NCBI RefSeq assembly: GCF_015831345.1
Contig: NZ_JADWYS010000001.1
Location: forward strand, 1,746,118-1,810,117
Source of the DNA: Caenimonas aquaedulcis
GTDB taxonomy: Bacteria; Pseudomonadota; Gammaproteobacteria; Burkholderiales; Burkholderiaceae_C
Reading direction: 5' to 3'
Length of the DNA stretch: 64,000 bases
In this document: in pieces, positions 59,916-64,000 of the stretch
Position numbering within the stretch: position 1 is the stretch's first letter
Layout: the number at the start of each line of letters is the position of its first letter
Made by a program: the position numbers and the translations under genes
Notes under the pieces: model-generated
What the model saw: the letters and a program-made list of their open reading frames with translations, nothing else
The model's database searches: none
What the model was told of the DNA's origin: nothing

Positions 59916-60462
59916 GTGTGTCGGGGCCCTCGGGTACTGCTGGGGGTGCCGGATCCGACTGTGCCACGGATTGCCCGGTGGGGTCATCGGCAACATCCCG
60001 GGTCTGCGGCGCTGCGGCGGCTTCGTCCTGCTTGTCTTCGTCGGCGAAGAATCCGAGGAATTTCGCGCTCGCGAGCTGGCGCAGCATGGATTCGGGCATG
60101 GGGTCCGGCTGGGAATAGTCGCCGGTGTAGATGTCCAGGCCGTCCATCACGTTGTAGCGCGGATCGGCGAAGAGCTTCTTCATCGCCGCGTTCTTCACTT
60201 CGGGCGCGACCTCGCGCGTCGCGAAACGGCGGAAGTCGGAATCGGGGGTGAGGGAATGGGCTTCTTCGAGGGTGGGCGGCGGCGGTGGGGGCGGGGGCGG
60301 GTCCCCGGCGAGCAAAGCGGCCGGCTCGCTCCCTGTCCCGCTGGCGGGAGCGGGTCGGGGTGAGGCCGGGGAGATTTCCGCCACCGGCTCAGGAGGCACC
60401 TCCCTGCCCTCCTTCACCTCGAGCTTGCGCCGCGACCACCGGCCCAGAAATCCGTCACTCAT
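59824..60462 (-). CDS. DUF3306 domain-containing protein
   Basis: This 212-residue protein begins MSDGFLGRWSRRKLEVKEG, the DUF3306 signature, with a Pro-rich segment (residues 38-65, nine Pro in a row) and the conserved FRRFATREVAPEVKNAAMKKLFADPRYNVMDGLDIY. The C-terminal tail is acidic and variable. It is usually in formate dehydrogenase accessory operons with DUF3305, and its function is not known. It overlaps DUF3305 by eight bases. Confidence 0.85.
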   Translation of the reverse strand: MSDGFLGRWSRRKLEVKEGREVPPEPVAEISPASPRPAPASGTGSEPAALLAGDPPPPPPPPPTLEEAHSLTPDSDFRRFATREVAPEVKNAAMKKLFADPRYNVMDGLDIYTGDYSQPDPMPESMLRQLASAKFLGFFADEDKQDEAAAAPQTRDVADDPTGQSVAQSDPAPPAVPEGPDTHADADLRLQQDHAAAGEDPGRGTGREPDAA

Positions 60463-60997
60463 GGCCGCCCCCGCCGAACTTCTTCTCCGTCGTGACGGAC
60501 GCCGGGTTCCCGAACCGGTCCTCCAGCCGTTTGAAACTCTCGGGCCGCTTGCGCCGCTTGGGTTCGACGATGTGGTGCTCTTCGACGTAGGCGCGCAACC
60601 ACTCGATGACTTCGGGCGGCGCCGGCACCTGCTCGACGGTCTCCTGGGCGTCGAGCCAGCGGCCCGCGTCGTGATAGCTCAGCGACACCGCGGCGGGCCG
60701 CGCGAAGGGCTCTTCGCCCTCCCGCGGTTCGTCCATGCGCCACAGGACGAACCAGCAAGGATGGTCCGTGGTGGCGTTCAGGTAATAGCCTTCCGCGTCG
60801 TCACGGAACAGCTCGACGGTGAAGCCCGGATGCAGCCATTGCTCGGCGTCGTCGTCCCTGCGCATCAGGCGCGCTTCGGTGCCGAAGCCCGCTTCCTGCG
60901 GCACGACGTCCTCGAGGATCCAGCGCCAGGGCTGCCAGCGGTTGTCCAGGCGTTCGCGCCGCATCACCACCGCGACTTCGATGCCCGGGCGCTCCAC
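60455..60997 (-). CDS. DUF3305 domain-containing protein
   Basis: This 180-residue protein of the DUF3305 family, found near formate dehydrogenase genes, has EVAVVMRRERLDNRWQPWRWILEDVV and the central YYLNATTDHPCWFVLWRMDE. The C-terminus is basic with PKRRKRPESFKRLEDRFG. Function is not known; conserved pairing with DUF3306 suggests a joint role in maturation of the iron-sulfur or Mo enzyme. Confidence 0.85.
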   Translation of the reverse strand: MERPGIEVAVVMRRERLDNRWQPWRWILEDVVPQEAGFGTEARLMRRDDDAEQWLHPGFTVELFRDDAEGYYLNATTDHPCWFVLWRMDEPREGEEPFARPAAVSLSYHDAGRWLDAQETVEQVPAPPEVIEWLRAYVEEHHIVEPKRRKRPESFKRLEDRFGNPASVTTEKKFGGGGHE

Positions 60998-60999
60998 GA

Positions 61000-62088
61000 T
61001 CAGGTGTCCTTGGAGATCGTGATCGACGGGAACTTCGCGGAGAAGTCCTTCGCCTTCGCGGCGATCTTGATCGCCATCTGCCGCGCCACCGCCTTGTAGA
61101 TGCCCGCGAGCTCGCCGTCGGGGTCGGATACGACGGTGGGCTTGCCGCTGTCCGCCTGCACGCGGATTTTGATGTCCAGCGGCAAGGCGCCCAGGTAGTC
61201 CATGTTGTATTGCTCGGCCATGCGCTTGCCGCCACCCTCGCCGAAAATGTGCTCGGCGTGGCCGCAGTGGCTGCAGATGTGCACGGCCATGTTCTCGACG
61301 ATGCCCAGGATCGGCACGCCGACCTTCTCGAACATCTTGATGCCCTTCTTGGCATCGAGCAGCGCGATGTCCTGCGGCGTGGTGACGATCACCGCGCCCG
61401 TCATCGGCACGCGTTGGGACAGCGTGAGCTGGATGTCTCCGGTGCCCGGCGGCAGGTCGACGATGAGGTAGTCGAGATCGCCCCAGTTGGTTTGCCGCAG
61501 CAGTTGCTCCAGCGCCTGCGTCGCCATCGGGCCGCGCCAGATCATGGCCTCGTCCTGGTTCACCAGGAAGCCGATCGACATGACCTGCACGCCGTAGTTC
61601 TCCATCGGCTCCATGGTCTTGCCATCGGACGATTCGGGCCGGCCCTCGATGCCCATCATCATGGGCTGGCTCGGGCCGTAGATGTCCGCGTCGAGCAGGC
61701 CGACCGCCGCGCCCTCGGCGGCGAGCGCCAGCGCGAGGTTGACGGCGGTCGTGCTCTTGCCGACACCGCCCTTGCCCGAGGCGACGGCAATGATGTTCTT
61801 GACGCCGGGCAGCAGCGCGACGCCGCGCTGCGCCGCGTGCGCGACGATGCGGCTCGTCACGTTCGCCGTGACGTTGCCGACGCCGGCCACGCCCTTGGCC
61901 GCGGCGACGAGCTGGTTGCGCAGCGCCGGGATCTGGCTCTTGGCGGGATAGCCGAGCTCGACGTCGAAGGAGACGTTCGCGCCGCTGACCTGCAGGTTCT
62001 TCAGCGCCTTGGTGCTGACGAAGTCCTTGCCCGTGTTGGGATCGATGACGGCCGCGAGGGCCTGGGATAACGCTTCTGGGGTGGGCAT
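61000..62088 (-). CDS. apbC: Mrp/ApbC family iron-sulfur cluster carrier ATPase
   Basis: This 362-residue protein has an N-terminal MIP18-like domain (residues 1-85) and a P-loop deviant Walker motif GKGGVGKSTTAVNLALALA (about 103-121). The CxxC of the cluster-binding site is HICSHCGHAE. It would deliver 4Fe-4S clusters to apoproteins, a sensible start to an operon for iron-sulfur proteins. It is two bases before the DUF3305 gene. The apbC-metG neighbourhood is conserved in betaproteobacteria. Confidence 0.92.
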   Translation of the reverse strand: MPTPEALSQALAAVIDPNTGKDFVSTKALKNLQVSGANVSFDVELGYPAKSQIPALRNQLVAAAKGVAGVGNVTANVTSRIVAHAAQRGVALLPGVKNIIAVASGKGGVGKSTTAVNLALALAAEGAAVGLLDADIYGPSQPMMMGIEGRPESSDGKTMEPMENYGVQVMSIGFLVNQDEAMIWRGPMATQALEQLLRQTNWGDLDYLIVDLPPGTGDIQLTLSQRVPMTGAVIVTTPQDIALLDAKKGIKMFEKVGVPILGIVENMAVHICSHCGHAEHIFGEGGGKRMAEQYNMDYLGALPLDIKIRVQADSGKPTVVSDPDGELAGIYKAVARQMAIKIAAKAKDFSAKFPSITISKDT

Positions 62089-62156
62089 GGGAATGTGGGT
62101 GGATGCGGGTGCAGTGTAGCGATTGCCTTCAGGCAGAGCCGGCCCCGCTCCCGCAA

Positions 62157-62885
62157 TCAACTGCGCTTGTCGTGGGGACTCACGAGCGTCACGCGGCCAT
62201 CGCGCATGTAAACAAGGAACGTCCCTGTCTGGAGGGCGACCTTCCTGGCGCGCTCCGCAGCCCGGGTCATGGCGGCCATCGCGCCCTTCAAGGCCTCGTC
62301 GGCATTGGGTGGCACCCGGCCGTATGCGGGTTGGGGTTCGCGCAAGTCCTGGGGTTTGGCCATATGCATGTCGCTCCATTCAACCAGCACGAAGTCGTCG
62401 CTGGAGTTGTCGTAGAGATGCCACCGGTCCACCAGCGGCCGGTAGATCGTATCGAACAAGCGCCGGCCCGATTCGAACCTGCGCCTGATGGTGGGTTCGG
62501 GGATGTCATGCCCGCCCTGGCTCACCCGCTGTGCGACACGCTCTATCGCCTGCTCCGCAGACTCGAGGGCTAGGAAGTGCAGTTCGACGCGATAGCCCAG
62601 CTTGCGCCACTGGGGAATCTGCCTTGCATAGCCCTGGCCGGACAGAGTCGTTTCCAGCGCAAAGCTTTCGTGTCTCGCGACGTGCTGGCCGATCGACTCG
62701 AGCATCAGCCGCCCCGCCTGGATGGCCGCGCGTTCGGGGGCGAACGGCGACAGGCCCGCCGCGATCAGGTCTGCATTGATGAAGGAGGAGCAAGCCGCTT
62801 CGCCGGGCAGGAACTCGCGGGCAAAAGTCGTCTTGCCCGCGCCGTTGGGCCCCGCCACGATGATGATCTTCGGTTGTGCGCTCAT
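62157..62885 (-). CDS. zeta-toxin-like P-loop kinase
   Basis: This 242-residue protein has Walker A AGPNGAGKTTFAREFLPG (about residues 11-28), the FINADLIAAGLSPF region typical of zeta-toxin/AAA kinases and a central FALETTLSGQGYARQIP. The C-terminus carries a short tail ending VYMRDGRVTLVSPHD. Zeta toxins phosphorylate UDP-GlcNAc, but many homologues are not toxins. No antitoxin gene is adjacent. A LexA-type box is 23 bases upstream of the start, so expression may respond to DNA damage. Confidence 0.82.
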   Translation of the reverse strand: MSAQPKIIIVAGPNGAGKTTFAREFLPGEAACSSFINADLIAAGLSPFAPERAAIQAGRLMLESIGQHVARHESFALETTLSGQGYARQIPQWRKLGYRVELHFLALESAEQAIERVAQRVSQGGHDIPEPTIRRRFESGRRLFDTIYRPLVDRWHLYDNSSDDFVLVEWSDMHMAKPQDLREPQPAYGRVPPNADEALKGAMAAMTRAAERARKVALQTGTFLVYMRDGRVTLVSPHDKRS

Positions 62886-62907
62886 GGGCCGCCATTATGC
62901 AGGGACG

Positions 62908-62923
62908 CTGTTTATTTTTACAG
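62908..62923. promoter_or_regulatory. LexA-type (SOS) box
   Basis: CTGT, TTATTTTT and ACAG form a perfect CTGT-N8-ACAG palindrome, the enterobacterial and betaproteobacterial LexA consensus, with an AT-rich spacer. It lies between the divergent zeta-like kinase (start 62,885) and metG (start 63,008), nearer the kinase. A CATAAT -10-like box lies between it and the kinase start on the minus strand. Confidence 0.65.
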
Positions 62924-63007
62924 TGACTGGCGGCCACCCAACGCCCTTGCGCCCGGCGCTTCATCCCTGCCTCGCTAAAATGCGCGGTTCCCCTGGAAAA
63001 AACCCAC

Positions 63008-64000
63008 ATGCCTGCAGCACCGCGCCAGCTTTTCGTCACCACCGCCCTGCCGTACGCCAACGGCAAGTTCCACATCGGCCACATCATGGAATACATCCAG
63101 GCCGACATCTGGGTGCGGCACCAGCGGATGCAGGGCAGCCGGGTGCACTTCGTCTGCGCGGACGACGCGCACGGCGCGCCGATCATGATCGCGGCGGAGA
63201 AGGCGGGCAAGACGCCGCAGGCCTTCGTCGCGGAAATCGCGGCGGGCCGCAAGCCCTACCTCGACGGCTTCCACATCGCCTTCGACAACTGGAGCAGCAC
63301 CGACAGCCCCGAGAACCACGATCTCGCGCAGCGGATCTACAAGGACCTGAAGGCCAACGGCCTCATCGCGAGCAAGACCATCGAGCAGTTCTTCGACCCC
63401 GAGAAGAACATGTTCCTGCCCGACCGCTTCATCAAGGGCGAGTGCCCGAACTGCCACGCGAAGGACCAGTACGGCGACAACTGCGAGGTGTGCAGCAAGG
63501 TCTACAGCCCGACCGACCTCATCAACCCGTACTCCGCGCTCTCCGGCGCGACGCCCGTGCTCCGGTCGTCCGAGCATTTCTTCTTCAAGCTGTCCGACCC
63601 GCGCTGCCTCGCCTTCCTGAAGGAATGGACCACGAGCGGCGCCGTGCAGCCCGAGGTGCTCAACAAGATCAGCGAATGGCTGGTCCCCGACGAGACGGGC
63701 AAGACGGCAATGGGCGACTGGGACATCAGCCGGGACGCCCCCTACTTCGGCATCGAAATCCCGGATGCGCCGGGCAAGTATTTCTACGTGTGGCTGGACG
63801 CGCCGGTCGGCTACCTCGCGTCGCTGAAAAACTACCTCGGCAGGATCGGTGTGGACTATGACAAGTTCATCGCCGACCCCCAGGTCGAGCAGTACCACTT
63901 CATCGGCAAGGACATCATCACCTTCCACACCCTCTTCTGGCCCGCGATGCTGCACTTCAGCGGCCGCAAGGTGCCGAACAAGGTGTTCGTGCACGGCTTC
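63008..64000 (+). CDS. metG: methionyl-tRNA synthetase (C-terminus outside window)
   Basis: This is the first 331 codons of the class I enzyme that charges initiator and elongator tRNA-Met. The HIGH signature reads [10 protein letters not shown] (about residues 20-29). The zinc-binding knuckle has CPNC and CEVC (about residues 139-160). The KMSKS motif lies beyond the window edge. A TAAAAT at 62,976-62,981 may be its -10 box. Confidence 0.97.
   Translation, partial: MPAAPRQLFVTTALPYANGKFHIGHIMEYIQADIWVRHQRMQGSRVHFVCADDAHGAPIMIAAEKAGKTPQAFVAEIAAGRKPYLDGFHIAFDNWSSTDSPENHDLAQRIYKDLKANGLIASKTIEQFFDPEKNMFLPDRFIKGECPNCHAKDQYGDNCEVCSKVYSPTDLINPYSALSGATPVLRSSEHFFFKLSDPRCLAFLKEWTTSGAVQPEVLNKISEWLVPDETGKTAMGDWDISRDAPYFGIEIPDAPGKYFYVWLDAPVGYLASLKNYLGRIGVDYDKFIADPQVEQYHFIGKDIITFHTLFWPAMLHFSGRKVPNKVFVHGF

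Overview
This GC-rich window looks like a chromosomal segment of a betaproteobacterium of the order Burkholderiales, most likely Comamonadaceae (Ramlibacter/Variovorax-like). The evidence is gene content: an orphan tripartite-tricarboxylate (Bug-type) binding protein, a Gram-negative porin, DUF3305/DUF3306 formate dehydrogenase accessory genes, and an apbC next to metG. No phage, insertion sequence, CRISPR array or plasmid gene was seen. No gene-free stretch exceeds 300 bases.

Region 1 (1-31,660) is a large catabolic island. A 13-gene minus-strand operon (16,752 down to 2,376) starts with a two-subunit Rieske oxygenase and continues through three crotonases, an SDR, an alpha/beta hydrolase, an HMG-CoA-synthase-like/DUF35 fusion, a thiolase, a frameshifted 3-hydroxyacyl-CoA dehydrogenase, a flavoprotein, an acyl-CoA dehydrogenase and a family III CoA-transferase. 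A 2Fe-2S ferredoxin is divergent from it. A TRAP transporter (dctPQM), a porin and a quinone reductase/thioesterase pair lie in separate units. All four of these transcription units have the same 22-bp palindrome, in the same register over the -10 box. A second regulon uses an identical AT-rich palindrome. It sits before livK (ABC importer, APH-type kinase, DUF6285 partner, acyl-CoA synthetase) and between a tetR gene and a divergent operon (two NTF2-like proteins, a second acyl-CoA synthetase, a short LuxR-type protein). Together these genes would import an acid, activate it as a CoA thioester, hydroxylate it and degrade it by beta-oxidation-like steps. The substrate cannot be read from the sequence.

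Region 2 (31,665-41,518) is a second catabolic cluster: an aconitase, a FAD dehydrogenase of the fumarate reductase/tricarballylate dehydrogenase type and an isochorismatase-family hydrolase on the minus strand, divergent from a LysR regulator. A TctC-type binding protein, an isocitrate-lyase-family enzyme, an SDR and an MFS carrier follow the regulator. The set suggests catabolism of a tricarboxylic or related acid.

Region 3 (41,560-51,146) is mostly housekeeping: serS with a tRNA-Ser(CGA) directly downstream and a terminator, a VOC protein, a PLP dehydratase, ispH-fkpB, radC, an Smr-domain protein, a truncated globin, a large FtsX-type permease and fdhD.

Region 4 (51,163-62,088) encodes a membrane-bound, twin-arginine exported formate dehydrogenase (TAT target protein, alpha, beta, lipoprotein, gamma, Ala-rich protein). 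The upstream operon is apbC-DUF3305-DUF3306-polyferredoxin-torD. The window ends with a zeta-toxin-like kinase that has a perfect CTGT-N8-ACAG LexA-type box in front of it, and the 5' part of metG.
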